Numbered from the stretch's first letter, positions 37,602 through 46,498 are shown. The stretch: 64,000 bases of DNA from Candidatus Copromonas faecavium (nom. illeg.) (GCA_018712915.1 DVGC01000038.1:1-64000), one strand, 5' to 3'. Numbers and translations: made by a program. Notes: generated by a model from the letters alone, not told the origin.

Positions 37602-38770
37602 GCCTGCTTCGCCTCCAGACGCTTCACAAACCGCTCAATCCGCTCCAGGGCCCGCTTTAAGTCCTTTAAGGAGTAGGCATAGGAAATTCTTAAGTACCCT
37701 TCTCCGCTGTCTCCGAAGGCCGTTCCAGGCACAACGGCAACCTTTTCTTCTTCCAGAAGCCGCAGAGCAAACTCATCAGAAGTCATGCCAAACCGCTTGA
37801 TGCTGGGGAACACATAAAATGCTCCCTGGGGCTCATAACAGTCAAAGCCCATATCCCGCAGGGATTTGACCAGGAAACGCCGTCTCTGGTCATATGCTTC
37901 CCGCATCTCCTCCACGTCCTTGTCTCCGTTTCGCAGAGCCTCCACAGCCGCATACTGGCTGGTGGTGGGCGCGCACATGATGGCATACTGATGAATCTTT
38001 AACATCTGCTTTAAAATAATCTCCGGTGCGCAGGCATAACCCAGCCTCCAGCCTGTCATGGCATAGGACTTGGAAAAACCGTTGATTAACACGGTCCGTT
38101 CTTTCATTCCCGGCAAAGACGCAATGGTACAGTGCTGACCTTTATACGTCAGTTCGGAGTAAATTTCATCGGAGATCACAAACAGGTCCTTTTCCTCTAC
38201 GACCTGCGCAATCTGCTCCAGATCCTCCTTTTCCATAATGGAACCCGTCGGATTATTGGGAAAAGGCAGAATCAGCACCTTGGTTTTCGGCGTGATTTTT
38301 TCCAGCAGCTTTTCCTTTGTAAGACGGAACTGATCCTTTTCCTCCAGCTCAATCACCACCGGAACGCCGCCGGCCAGAATGGTACAGGGCGTATAAGACA
38401 CATAACTGGGCTGGGGAACCAGCACCTCGTCTCCGGGATTTAACATGGCCCGCAGGGCAATGTCTATGGCCTCGCTGCCTCCTACGGTTACCATAACTTC
38501 CTTCTCATAGTCATAGAGCACATCAAAGCGGCGCTTCAGGTAACTGCAGATTTCCATTTTCAGTTCCTTCAGACCGGCATTGGATGTATAAAAGGTACGG
38601 CCCTTCTCCAGAGAGTAAATTCCCTCGTCCCGGATGTGCCACGGAGTGTCAAAATCCGGTTCGCCCACGCCAAGGGAAATCGCGTCCTTCATTTCACTTA
38701 CGATGTCAAAAAACTTACGGATTCCGGACGGCGGAATCGCAGTAATGGTGTCAGATAACGGGTTTCTCAC
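37598..38770 (-). CDS. PLP-dependent aminotransferase, class I/II
   Basis: A 390-aa fold-type I aminotransferase. PLP motifs: GGSEAIDIALRAML, FPNNPTGS, VISDEIYSELTY and the Schiff-base lysine in NGFSKSYAMTGWRLGY; the substrate-carboxylate Arg lies in GYLRISYAYS near the end. Likely an aromatic or aspartate/alanine aminotransferase. Its start overlaps the upstream Lrp-type regulator by 4 bp, an arrangement that suggests amino-acid-responsive control. Confidence 0.92.
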   Translation of the reverse strand: MRNPLSDTITAIPPSGIRKFFDIVSEMKDAISLGVGEPDFDTPWHIRDEGIYSLEKGRTFYTSNAGLKELKMEICSYLKRRFDVLYDYEKEVMVTVGGSEAIDIALRAMLNPGDEVLVPQPSYVSYTPCTILAGGVPVVIELEEKDQFRLTKEKLLEKITPKTKVLILPFPNNPTGSIMEKEDLEQIAQVVEEKDLFVISDEIYSELTYKGQHCTIASLPGMKERTVLINGFSKSYAMTGWRLGYACAPEIILKQMLKIHQYAIMCAPTTSQYAAVEALRNGDKDVEEMREAYDQRRRFLVKSLRDMGFDCYEPQGAFYVFPSIKRFGMTSDEFALRLLEEEKVAVVPGTAFGDSGEGYLRISYAYSLKDLKRALERIERFVKRLEAKQA

Positions 38771-39249
38771 GGGGTAATCAGCATCCTTTCGTCTTCAGGT
38801 TTTTCGCACATTACAGTTCCATGCTCTTTGTATTTTTTCATCACAAAGTGAGTGGCCGTACTCAGCACCGAATTCATCGGTCCCAGCTTTTCCGAAACAA
38901 ACCGGGCCACCTCCTGCATGGTCTTCCCCTCAACAATCACCATAAAGTCATATGCTCCGGACATCAGATAAACGGAAGTCACCTCGCTGTACTGGTAAAT
39001 CCGTTCGGCAATGGTATCAAAGCCCATCCCTCTCTGCGGCGTTACCTTGACTTCAATCAGGGCAACGACCTTTTCCTCATCGGTGTTGTCCCAGTTGATC
39101 ATGGTATGGTAGCCGCAGATAATATTCTCCTTTTCCATTTCCTCAATTTCTTTGGCTACCGCCGCCTCGTCCTCCCCCAAAAGAGCCGCCAGATCCTTTA
39201 AATCAATCCTGCTGTTTTTCTCAATGACTGCTAGTATCTTTTCCCTCAT
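38767..39249 (-). CDS. Lrp/AsnC-family transcriptional regulator
   Basis: A 160-aa regulator: N-terminal winged helix (RIDLKDLAALLGEDEAAV) and C-terminal RAM ligand-binding domain (VVALIEVKVTP, VYLMSGAYDFMVIVEG). It probably senses an amino acid and controls the overlapping aminotransferase gene. Its first 29 bp overlap the end of the AIR-synthase-like gene. Confidence 0.92.
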   Translation of the reverse strand: MREKILAVIEKNSRIDLKDLAALLGEDEAAVAKEIEEMEKENIICGYHTMINWDNTDEEKVVALIEVKVTPQRGMGFDTIAERIYQYSEVTSVYLMSGAYDFMVIVEGKTMQEVARFVSEKLGPMNSVLSTATHFVMKKYKEHGTVMCEKPEDERMLITP

Positions 39250-39844
39250 TCTGTGCCTCCTGTTCTGTCTGGGAACCGATGATTTTTTCTATCTCGTCAG
39301 GCTGCGGACGTTCCAGATAGCCTGTCCCGCCCGCTCCGTAAAGAAGTCTGGCAATGCCTGGCTCTACTTTTCCAATCACTGCTGCCCGGATTCCCCGCTT
39401 ATCCAAAGCCCGGACCACGTCGCCTCCATTGTCTGCCGCAAGCAAGATACACTCGCCGGAACAAAGACGGTATGGATTCAAATCAAACAGCTCGCAAACC
39501 TCGATTATTTCCTGATCCGCCGGGATTTTTCTTGGAGCCAGAGAAATTCCCTGTCCATATCCCCCGGATAAATTCCAAAGGGCAGCGAAAACGCCGCCCT
39601 CATTTACAATTTCCCATTCCGTTGCCCCAAGATCTTCCAGCTCTTTTGTCCCGATCCCCAGAGGCTCCTCCGATTTTTTTCGGATTTGTCCGATAAAATC
39701 ATCAGAGAATCGAGCCGAAAGTTCCCCCGCTCTTAAACGCAGGGCTGCCGCTGCTCCCGCTTTTCCGATGGTTCCTGCCACCACCAGATCCTGTCCCGGG
39801 GAGAAGATTCCTGCCCCGTTGGGTATCCGTCTGATTTTTCTCAT
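39221..39844 (-). CDS. AIR synthase-related/HypE-like C-terminal domain protein
   Basis: A 207-aa protein resembling the C-terminal half of the PurM/HypE/SelD superfamily: NEGGVFAALWNLSGGYGQGI matches the hinge glycine region, and EIIEVCELFDLNPYRLCSGECILL matches the HypE-like segment. The N-terminal ATP-binding half is missing; instead the first 60 residues contain DLVVAGTIGKAGAAAALR. Function unknown; no hydrogenase maturation genes are seen. It lies between the VanW-family gene and the Lrp gene. Confidence 0.75.
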   Translation of the reverse strand: MRKIRRIPNGAGIFSPGQDLVVAGTIGKAGAAAALRLRAGELSARFSDDFIGQIRKKSEEPLGIGTKELEDLGATEWEIVNEGGVFAALWNLSGGYGQGISLAPRKIPADQEIIEVCELFDLNPYRLCSGECILLAADNGGDVVRALDKRGIRAAVIGKVEPGIARLLYGAGGTGYLERPQPDEIEKIIGSQTEQEAQNEGKDTSSH

Positions 39845-39854
39845 TCTTTTTCTC

Positions 39855-41516
39855 CTATGCCCCGGGAGTCACCGGAGCTACCTGAGCCGGCGCCTGGGAT
39901 ACAGCGCCTCCCGGACCGGCAGACGGACCGGCAGTTCCCTGGGAATCTCCCGGCTGTGCAGCTGCAGGGCCGGAGGATGACGATGCCGCATCCGGCTGTG
40001 CAGCCGTCTGAGAACCGGCCGGAGCCGTCCCGGGAGCCGTCACCATTCCCGGACCAAATTCATATCCGGGAGCCGGTTCCGGCACAGTCTCTGCCGGAGC
40101 AGTCTCCACTGGTGTGGTTTCTGCCGGCGTTGTTGCTTCCGGAGACGGCTCCACCGGTTCCACAACAGCCGGAACCGCCGGTCCTACCCGGTAAATCGCC
40201 TTGGACGCGTTATAAGTGTCATTATGAAGCAGCGTCCGTTCTGTCAGCTCTCCGTCCACGTAAACACATTTAAACAGCCGGGATTTCAATCCCGTATGAC
40301 TGGACTGGACCCGCACCCGCTGTCCAGGGGCTAAAGATGCATCCACCTGTTCCGTCGGTGCTCCCGGATCAATAGTCTGAAGCGTTTCCGACTCAAAGGA
40401 AATTGTCCGGTTCGCCGGCCTCGTTTCCTTTCCATAGATGGTAAAGGTCAGAGTACGCCCTTCCGCCGTTCCCTCCACGTAAATTGGAGTATCATAGGAG
40501 TTTTTAATTTTCAGATCCTTGTACGTTCCCGCAATGGCTGCGTCCATGGACGGCTTTACATAAGCCACCGTCATGGAATGATTCTGTCTCTGGACAATTT
40601 CCAGCTCCGCCAGCAAAGCCGCGTTGTAAAGTGTGGTGGATATCTGGCAGACGCCTCCGCCAATGCTGTCCACAGACCGCCCGTTCTCATAGGCGGTAGC
40701 CGCCCGGTATCCGTTGGCCACAGTAAACGGCTGCATACACTCATATCCGGACAGGACTTCTCCCGGCATCAGAACCCGGCCATTGATTTTGGCCGCTCCC
40801 ACCCGCAGATTGGTGGAACGGGATGCGCCGCTGGAGCTGAAATCCGTGGAAAATGTCCCCAGCACATCCTGAATCGTGGAAAGGTCCTCGGTTGTAATGG
40901 CCGGTTCCTGCTCCGTTACAGCGGCCTCCACCCGAATTTCCCCGGTTCCTTCCTGGTTTACCGCCTCGTTTAGCGCTGCCTGAGTGGCCTCCAGATCAAC
41001 GGTTACGCCTGTCTGAGACGGAGTGATGACAAATTCTCCGTTTTCTCTGGTAATAGTAGCATCTGTGGCCTGAGTCATCAGACTGCCGCACTTCTCCGAC
41101 ACAAACGCCGCCGCCTTTTCCTGGTCCACAGACATTTCCAGATCCAGGTTCACCGGTTCCATTTGCAGGTCCTTGGTTTTCATATACCGACGAATTAAAT
41201 TTCCGGAAGGGGCAGCCTCCTTTAATTCCTGGGCAAAGGTCTCCTGGTTCCCCCAGGACAGTCCCAGCTCATCTGCTCCCGTCCGGACTTCCTCTCCACT
41301 GATAACAAAGACAATATCCTGGCTCAGCTTCTCTCCTACATAGTCGCTGACTGCCGTTTCTGCTTCCTCCACAGTCATCCCTTCCAGGCTCATGCCGCCG
41401 GCAGAGATTCCCTCGGGCATTTTTTCGGCTGCAAGTACGCAAAAGGGAGCCGTCATCAGGGCTCCCGCAAGAGACAGGGCCGCCAGTCCCCTGGTCCAGA
41501 TATTCTTTTTCTCCAT
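39855..41516 (-). CDS. VanW-family secreted protein with proline-rich tail
   Basis: A 553-aa exported protein. A signal peptide (about 1-30) is followed by two peptidoglycan-binding-4-like repeats (GMTVEEAETAVSDYV, VDLEATQAALNEAV) and the VanW domain (LMPGEVLSGYECMQPF, GGGVCQISTTLYNAAL). A long C-terminal tail (about 455-553) is rich in P, A, T and G and probably spans the cell wall. VanW proteins are cell-envelope proteins of unclear function. Ten bases separate it from the next gene. Confidence 0.9.
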   Translation of the reverse strand: MEKKNIWTRGLAALSLAGALMTAPFCVLAAEKMPEGISAGGMSLEGMTVEEAETAVSDYVGEKLSQDIVFVISGEEVRTGADELGLSWGNQETFAQELKEAAPSGNLIRRYMKTKDLQMEPVNLDLEMSVDQEKAAAFVSEKCGSLMTQATDATITRENGEFVITPSQTGVTVDLEATQAALNEAVNQEGTGEIRVEAAVTEQEPAITTEDLSTIQDVLGTFSTDFSSSGASRSTNLRVGAAKINGRVLMPGEVLSGYECMQPFTVANGYRAATAYENGRSVDSIGGGVCQISTTLYNAALLAELEIVQRQNHSMTVAYVKPSMDAAIAGTYKDLKIKNSYDTPIYVEGTAEGRTLTFTIYGKETRPANRTISFESETLQTIDPGAPTEQVDASLAPGQRVRVQSSHTGLKSRLFKCVYVDGELTERTLLHNDTYNASKAIYRVGPAVPAVVEPVEPSPEATTPAETTPVETAPAETVPEPAPGYEFGPGMVTAPGTAPAGSQTAAQPDAASSSSGPAAAQPGDSQGTAGPSAGPGGAVSQAPAQVAPVTPGA

Positions 41517-41541
41517 ACTTTTCCCTCTCTATACCGCAGTC

Positions 41542-41655
41542 CTAGATAATGGACAGAAGCGAGCCGAGAACCATCGGCAGAACCATTGCCAGAACAAGGA
41601 TAATGATGATAATCGTTGATAAGATTTTCCTCGTTTTTTTATTCAGATTGAACAC
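41542..41655 (-). CDS. Small single-pass membrane protein (37 aa)
   Basis: A short frame from GTG, with GAGGTG six nt upstream, to TAG. It encodes a basic start (MFNLNKKTRKILS) and one hydrophobic helix of about 22 residues rich in I, L, V and M. It fills most of the gap between the exonuclease and VanW genes on the same strand. I do not recognise the family. The good ribosome binding site and the K/R-then-TM design argue that it is real. Confidence 0.6.
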   Translation of the reverse strand: MFNLNKKTRKILSTIIIIILVLAMVLPMVLGSLLSII

Positions 41656-41674
41656 GCCATTCACCTCTTTAATT

Positions 41675-42424
41675 TTATTTATCCGGAGTCTGTTTCGTTT
41701 CCCTCAGAGTTCCCGGGATTCTTCCGTAAGTAAAAATAATCCTGTCTATCATCCTGGAAATTTCGTTTCCGGACATATGTTCCACTTGAACGGTCACGTT
41801 TATTCTATGATATTTTAATAAATCCTGCAAGTGTTCTTTTTGTCTTTTCGTGGCTGTTCTTTCCTTTTTTGCCCGATATTGGAGTTTTTTTGCCGAAAAC
41901 AGGTCTTCTCTCCCGGTTCCACAGACTTCCATCAGTTTCTGATACAGAAGATGAGCCGATATGGCATCCGAAAGCGCCCGGTGAGCCTTCTCCTGTTCAA
42001 TTCCAAAATACCGGCAGGCAGCTCCCAGGTTTTTCTTTTCCTCCGCAGGCATCAGGAGTCTGCAGAGCTTTAACGTATCAATTCCCTCCTTGTCAAGCGT
42101 CCGGTTCTGATTCACTGCTGCCTGCACAAGGAAACCATAGTCAAAGATAACCTGGTGCCCCAAAAGAGGCAAGTCCTCCATAAAATCCAGTACCTGATCT
42201 AAAATTTCCTCCATCCCCGGCGCATCCTGCACCATGGAATCGTCGATTCCGGTCAGCTGCACAATATGTTCCGGAATCGGCCGGTAGGGATTCACCATTG
42301 TATGGTATGTACTAACAATTTTCCCCTCAATCACCTTTGCCATTCCAATTTCCGTAATTTTTTCTTTTTTCGCGCCAATTCCAGTCGTTTCCAGATCCAG
42401 TGCGACATAAGAATCCGCCACCAT
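41675..42424 (-). CDS. DnaQ-like 3'-5' exonuclease (PolC/DNA polymerase III epsilon family)
   Basis: A DEDDh exonuclease of 249 aa: Exo I YVALDLETTGIG, Exo II LLGHQVIFDYGFL, Exo III HRALSDAISAHLL with the catalytic His. A basic C-terminal region (about 165-249) may bind nucleic acid. I start at MVADSYVAL, with AGAGGA 9 nt upstream; the longer frame reads back through the 67-bp repeats. No polymerase domain is present. Confidence 0.88.
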   Translation of the reverse strand: MVADSYVALDLETTGIGAKKEKITEIGMAKVIEGKIVSTYHTMVNPYRPIPEHIVQLTGIDDSMVQDAPGMEEILDQVLDFMEDLPLLGHQVIFDYGFLVQAAVNQNRTLDKEGIDTLKLCRLLMPAEEKKNLGAACRYFGIEQEKAHRALSDAISAHLLYQKLMEVCGTGREDLFSAKKLQYRAKKERTATKRQKEHLQDLLKYHRINVTVQVEHMSGNEISRMIDRIIFTYGRIPGTLRETKQTPDK

Positions 42425-42440
42425 GTTTCCCGTTCCTCTC

Positions 42441-42604
42441 TTACTCCTCAGTCTCACCCCACATGGGTACAGCATCTGAGTCCGCAGTTCCTCTCGGCCC
42501 TTCCGGTTTACTCCTCAGCCTCGCCCTGCATGGGTACAGCATCTAAGCCCGCGGGCACTCTTGGCCCTTCCGGTTTACCCCTCAGTCTCATCCCACATGG
42601 GGAC
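42441..42604. repeat. 67-bp-period tandem repeat at the 3' end of the radical SAM gene
   Basis: The stop codon and last codons of the radical SAM gene (stop at 42575-42577) recur at 42508-42510 and 42441-42443, giving an exact 67-bp spacing. Each unit contains CCTCAGTCTCATCCCACATG-like sequence and GGCCCTTCCGGTTTA. On the minus strand each copy reads as a C-terminal tail PMWDETEG, PMQGEAEE and PMWGETEE followed by TAA, although only the first belongs to the gene. Confidence 0.9.
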
Positions 42605-44431
42605 AGGACGCCAGCCGCCAGACTCATCCCGAAAAAACCGCATGACGCGGCCATTATGGTTTAACGGTTCCCGGTTTCGATAATCAAACAGAAGGAAGCT
42701 CCCGTCCTCCATGGCCTCCAAATGGGCCATTTTAGCCATCTGCCTGGAGTCATATCCTTCATATCCCAAAAGCCATCTGGGCTGCTCCGCCTCCATCTGG
42801 AAAAATTCCCGGATCTGCATTTTCATCCGGGTCTGATCCCCGGCGAAAGACGGTCGGCTCTTCGCATTCTCCCTCAGATACAGATCCAGCATCAGCCGGT
42901 CACGAAATGCAGAAAGAAGCTTCCGGTTTTCCTGCTGCTTTATTTCCGGATTTTGTCCGCATGTTTCCTGCGGAAACCGTTCCTCAAGGAACCGGTAAAA
43001 CACCTCATACCGTTCCACCCGCGCCATGCTCCGTCCAAAAAGATTTTGACGTTCATAAAAATCTGCCAGCTCCAGAAACATCCCGGACGGGGAATCCGTT
43101 TCTTTTTCCAGAAGATCCAGAGAATACGAAAACTGACCGCTGTTTTTGTATACCTCCACCATCTCTTCCATGGCCTTCAGCCTGAGCACATCTTTGTAAC
43201 TCAGCCATTTGGTGGACAAAACCTCATAAGGCGGCGTTTTCCTGCTTAAAAGCTCATACTGAGCCGCATTTTCCCACATGAAAGAACCTTTCAGCACCTT
43301 CAGGAAGCCCAGCTGAAGCTGATCCGGCCGCATCCGGTACACCTCGTCGAACGAATGCAGGAAGGAAGAGAAATTCTCATAAGGCAGTCCGGCAATCAGA
43401 TCCAGATGCTGATGAATGTTCCCGGCCGCATGAACCCGGGCCACCACCTGTTTCAGCCTGCCCAAATCCATGGTACGGCGAATTTCCCGGATCGTCTGCG
43501 GATTCACCGACTGCACTCCAATCTCCAACTGAACCAGTCCGGGCCGCATCCGTGCAAGAAGCTCCAGCTCCTCCTCATCCAGGAGATCCGCTGAAATTTC
43601 AAAATGGAAATTGGTAACACCATTGTCATGAGCCATCATATGCTGCCAGATTCCCAGAGTATGCTCCCGTTTGCAGTTAAATGTCCGGTCCACAAATTTT
43701 ACCTGGGGAACCCGCTGCTCCAGGAAAAAGTCCAATTCCTTAAGTACCAGATCCAGACTCCGGAACCGTACCGATTTCTCAACGGAAGATAAACAGTAGC
43801 TGCAGGAAAAGGGGCAGCCCCGGCTGCTTTCATAATAGACAATCCGGTTTTCAAATTTCTTCATGTCCCCATATACAAACGGAAGCTCATCCATATTCAG
43901 GAGCCTCTGGGCGCCGGTCCGGCACAGGCTGCCGTCGCTCCTGCGAAACACAAGCCCCTTCACCCGCTCAAACATCCGAAGCAGGACATTCTGCTTCGAC
44001 TGTGAACCGGGTGAATCGGATACAGTCTGGTTCCACTCCTCATATGCCTCTGCCGTTTCAGAGAAGGTCAGCTCCCCTTCTCCGCAAAAAATCCCCCGGA
44101 TTTCCGGATTGCGTAACAGAATCCCCTCTGCATCATAGAAAGCCTCCGGGCCTCCCAGCCAGATTTCCGTTTCCGGCAGCACCTGAGCGACGTCCCGAAC
44201 CAGCTCCAGCACGGAGGAAATGTTCCATATATAGCAGGAAAAGCCGATAACATCCGGCTTTCTCCTGTAGATATCCCAAAGGATCTGATCCATCTGATGA
44301 TTGATGGTATACTCCCCAATTTCAATTTGAAGTTCCGGCATCCGGTGCTGTGCAAATGCTTTCAGGCTGTAAACCGCCAGATTGGAATGGATGTATTTGG
44401 CGTTAATAGCTGCCAGCAGAAATTTCATCAA
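42575..44431 (-). CDS. B12-binding-domain radical SAM protein (DUF4080 type)
   Basis: A 618-aa protein. An N-terminal cobalamin-binding-like domain (AAINAKYIHSNLAVYSL, DVIGFSCYIWNISS, LGGPEAFYD) is followed by the radical SAM core with the cluster motif CPFSCSYC (CxxxCxxC), GPxQLEIGVQSVN region and a C-terminal DUF4080-like helical domain. The His ligand motif of classic B12 domains (DxHxxG) is not evident, so cobalamin binding is uncertain. Substrate unknown; relatives methylate or rearrange unactivated carbons. Its 3' end is tandemly duplicated. Confidence 0.88.
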   Translation of the reverse strand: MMKFLLAAINAKYIHSNLAVYSLKAFAQHRMPELQIEIGEYTINHQMDQILWDIYRRKPDVIGFSCYIWNISSVLELVRDVAQVLPETEIWLGGPEAFYDAEGILLRNPEIRGIFCGEGELTFSETAEAYEEWNQTVSDSPGSQSKQNVLLRMFERVKGLVFRRSDGSLCRTGAQRLLNMDELPFVYGDMKKFENRIVYYESSRGCPFSCSYCLSSVEKSVRFRSLDLVLKELDFFLEQRVPQVKFVDRTFNCKREHTLGIWQHMMAHDNGVTNFHFEISADLLDEEELELLARMRPGLVQLEIGVQSVNPQTIREIRRTMDLGRLKQVVARVHAAGNIHQHLDLIAGLPYENFSSFLHSFDEVYRMRPDQLQLGFLKVLKGSFMWENAAQYELLSRKTPPYEVLSTKWLSYKDVLRLKAMEEMVEVYKNSGQFSYSLDLLEKETDSPSGMFLELADFYERQNLFGRSMARVERYEVFYRFLEERFPQETCGQNPEIKQQENRKLLSAFRDRLMLDLYLRENAKSRPSFAGDQTRMKMQIREFFQMEAEQPRWLLGYEGYDSRQMAKMAHLEAMEDGSFLLFDYRNREPLNHNGRVMRFFRDESGGWRPVPMWDETEG

Positions 44432-44470
44432 AAGTCCCTCTCCTGTTCTGTCCCGGCGCGTCCCTGCTTT

Positions 44471-44959
44471 CTACACGCGGTACTCAATTTTACGTCCGGT
44501 GGCCTGATACTGATAATACCGGACTCCCGCAGCATTAAGCATCCGCTTGGAGGCGCGGGTGGCCGCCGACTGGGCGTACTTGTCACTTTCATAAATAATC
44601 GTTCGGATCCCTGCCTGGATAATTGCCTTGGCACATTCGTTGCAGGGAAAAAGCGTCACATAAAGTTTGCTTCCCTCCAGGCTTCCGCCCCGGTAATTGA
44701 GAATCGCATTCAACTCGCTGTGGGTCACATAAAGATATTTTTCGTTGTATGGATCCCCGTCATCCTTCCCCCATGGAAATTCATCGTCCGAACAGCCCTT
44801 GGGGAACCCATTATAGCCCATGGAAAGGATCTTATTGTCCTCACTGACAATACAGGCTCCCACCTGTGTATTCGGGTCTTTTGAGCGCATGGCCGAAAGC
44901 TTTGCCACTCCCATAAAATACTCGTCCCAGGTAATATATCCGTTTCTCTTCTCTCCCAT
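44471..44959 (-). CDS. Deoxycytidylate deaminase (ComEB-like)
   Basis: Zinc-dependent dCMP deaminase of 162 aa making dUMP for thymidylate synthesis. Zinc ligands: HSELNAI (His and catalytic Glu) and PCNECAKAI (Cys pair); MGYNGFPKG contacts the substrate. The ATG of MGEKRNGYI is used, with a GGGGGAAGG site upstream; a GTG six codons earlier is an alternative. Confidence 0.95.
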   Translation of the reverse strand: MGEKRNGYITWDEYFMGVAKLSAMRSKDPNTQVGACIVSEDNKILSMGYNGFPKGCSDDEFPWGKDDGDPYNEKYLYVTHSELNAILNYRGGSLEGSKLYVTLFPCNECAKAIIQAGIRTIIYESDKYAQSAATRASKRMLNAAGVRYYQYQATGRKIEYRV

Positions 44960-44977
44960 AACCTTCCCCCTCTTCAC

Positions 44978-45157
44978 ATCCGATATTCCGTTTTCTGCCG
45001 GTTTCTTATCTGTTTCTTGTCTGTTCCCTGCCTGCTCTCCTGTCTGTTCCCTGCCTGCTCCCCTGTATCATTTCTGACATCTTCTCTTATGTCTCTTCTT
45101 CTATTTTTCTTATATCTTCACTAATATCTTTTCTTATGCCTTTTGCAGCAGCTTTTT
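44978..45157. repeat. Pyrimidine-rich intergenic tract with 23-bp duplication
   Basis: Between sua5 and the deaminase gene the plus strand is T/C-rich. Two adjacent 23-bp units (45018-45040 and 45041-45063), beginning TGTCTGTTCCCTGCCTGCTC, differ at one base. Further on TCTTATGTC/TCTTATATC-like words recur. No hairpin or promoter was found. Confidence 0.7.
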
Positions 45158-46213
45158 CTATACCTTCACAATATGATACCCGGCGGCCTTGCACAGCCGG
45201 TTCATAATCGCCTGCCCCAGCTGATCTCTGGAAAAGCTCTCCGAAAAAATGCAGTCCACCTTCCGGTTATCAAACTCTCTCAGCACCGCAAACAGGTTAT
45301 GGGCCACAGTCTCCTCATGTTCTCTGCTGCCAATGACCTCCAGGATGCCCTCCGGATACAGATTTCTGCTTTCCTCCGTACAGATAATTCCGACGGTTTT
45401 CCCCTCTTTCTGTGCCTTTTTCGTCTCCTGATTGATGTAGCGGACCACCTGCTCCATCTCCCCCTCCACGAGAACCATCTCCGCTTTCGGGGCATAGTGC
45501 CGGTACTTCATTCCCGGCGCCTTGGGTTTGATATCCGCGCTCACAGGCCCGGTAATCGCCGGATCAATGTCCACCCGGCCCAGCACAGCCTCAAGCATTT
45601 CCATTGTAACAGCACCGGGTCTTAATAAAACGGGAGTTTCGCCGGATACATCCACAATCGTGGACTCCACGCCGATTCCTACCTGACCGCCGTCAATGAT
45701 CATATCAATTTTCCCATTCAGATCCTCAATCACATGCTCTGCCCTGGTGGGACTGGGCCGTCCGGATGTATTGGCACTGGGCGCCGCCACCGGAACACCG
45801 GCCAGGCGAATCAGTCTGGACGCCACCGGATCTGATGGCATCCGTACCGCCACCGTCTCCAGCCCGCCGGTGGTTTCGTATGGAACTTCATCCCTCTTTC
45901 GGAAAATCATGGTCAGCGGCCCCGGCCAGTATGCCTCCGCCAGCCGCCTTCCCGCCTCTGGAACCTCTCTCACCAGCGCCGGAAGCTCCTCCATGCAGGA
46001 AATATGGGCAATCAGCGGATTGTCCGAAGGACGGCCCTTGGCCGCATAAATCTTTTCCGACGCATGCTCATCCAGCGCGTTTCCTCCAAGCCCGTACACG
46101 GTTTCCGTAGGAAAAGCCACCAGGCCCCCCTCCCTCAGAATCCGTGCCGCCTCAAGAAGCTCCTCATCTTTTAGTTGTTCTTTGTCTGTAATTCTGACAA
46201 TTTTCGTATCCAT
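45158..46213 (-). CDS. L-threonylcarbamoyladenylate synthase (Sua5/YwlC type)
   Basis: First step of t6A37 tRNA modification: Thr, bicarbonate and ATP to threonylcarbamoyl-AMP. The YrdC/Sua5 domain occupies about residues 12-205 (GGLVAFPTETVYGLG, KGRPSDNPLIAHI, PSANTSGRPSPT). A linker and the C-terminal Sua5 domain (about 230-351) follow, so this is the long Sua5 form rather than TsaC. No other t6A genes are close by. Confidence 0.95.
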   Translation of the reverse strand: MDTKIVRITDKEQLKDEELLEAARILREGGLVAFPTETVYGLGGNALDEHASEKIYAAKGRPSDNPLIAHISCMEELPALVREVPEAGRRLAEAYWPGPLTMIFRKRDEVPYETTGGLETVAVRMPSDPVASRLIRLAGVPVAAPSANTSGRPSPTRAEHVIEDLNGKIDMIIDGGQVGIGVESTIVDVSGETPVLLRPGAVTMEMLEAVLGRVDIDPAITGPVSADIKPKAPGMKYRHYAPKAEMVLVEGEMEQVVRYINQETKKAQKEGKTVGIICTEESRNLYPEGILEVIGSREHEETVAHNLFAVLREFDNRKVDCIFSESFSRDQLGQAIMNRLCKAAGYHIVKV

Positions 46214-46314
46214 GGCTCTCCGCCTTTCTATCTGCCGCAGCTTTCTCGGTTACCGCAGCCGTTTCCCAGGCCCTCTCTCCCGAGATTTCCATCCTTTTAC
46301 ATCTGCAAAAGAGA

Positions 46315-46346
46315 AAGCACCAGGCGCATATCGCAGTCTGGTGCTT
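46315..46346 (-). terminator. Terminator after the ribU-creatininase operon
   Basis: Arms AAGCACCAG and CTGGTGCTT around a 14-nt loop, followed on the minus strand by TTCTCTTTT. It lies about 150 bp past the creatininase-family stop. The remainder of the 285-bp gap up to 46498 shows nothing recognisable. Confidence 0.75.
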
Positions 46347-46498
46347 GTCCCGTCGTCAGTTAAGTTTAACACAAGGCTCCGGCGGTTTCAATCCCCTCCA
46401 GGTATTTTATCTCAATCCACGGCCTTCGTCAGAATCCAGGCCGCTCCTGTTTTCCGTACCTTTCACCGCCGCGCCGGAAATGAGCTCACGGCAGTTTC

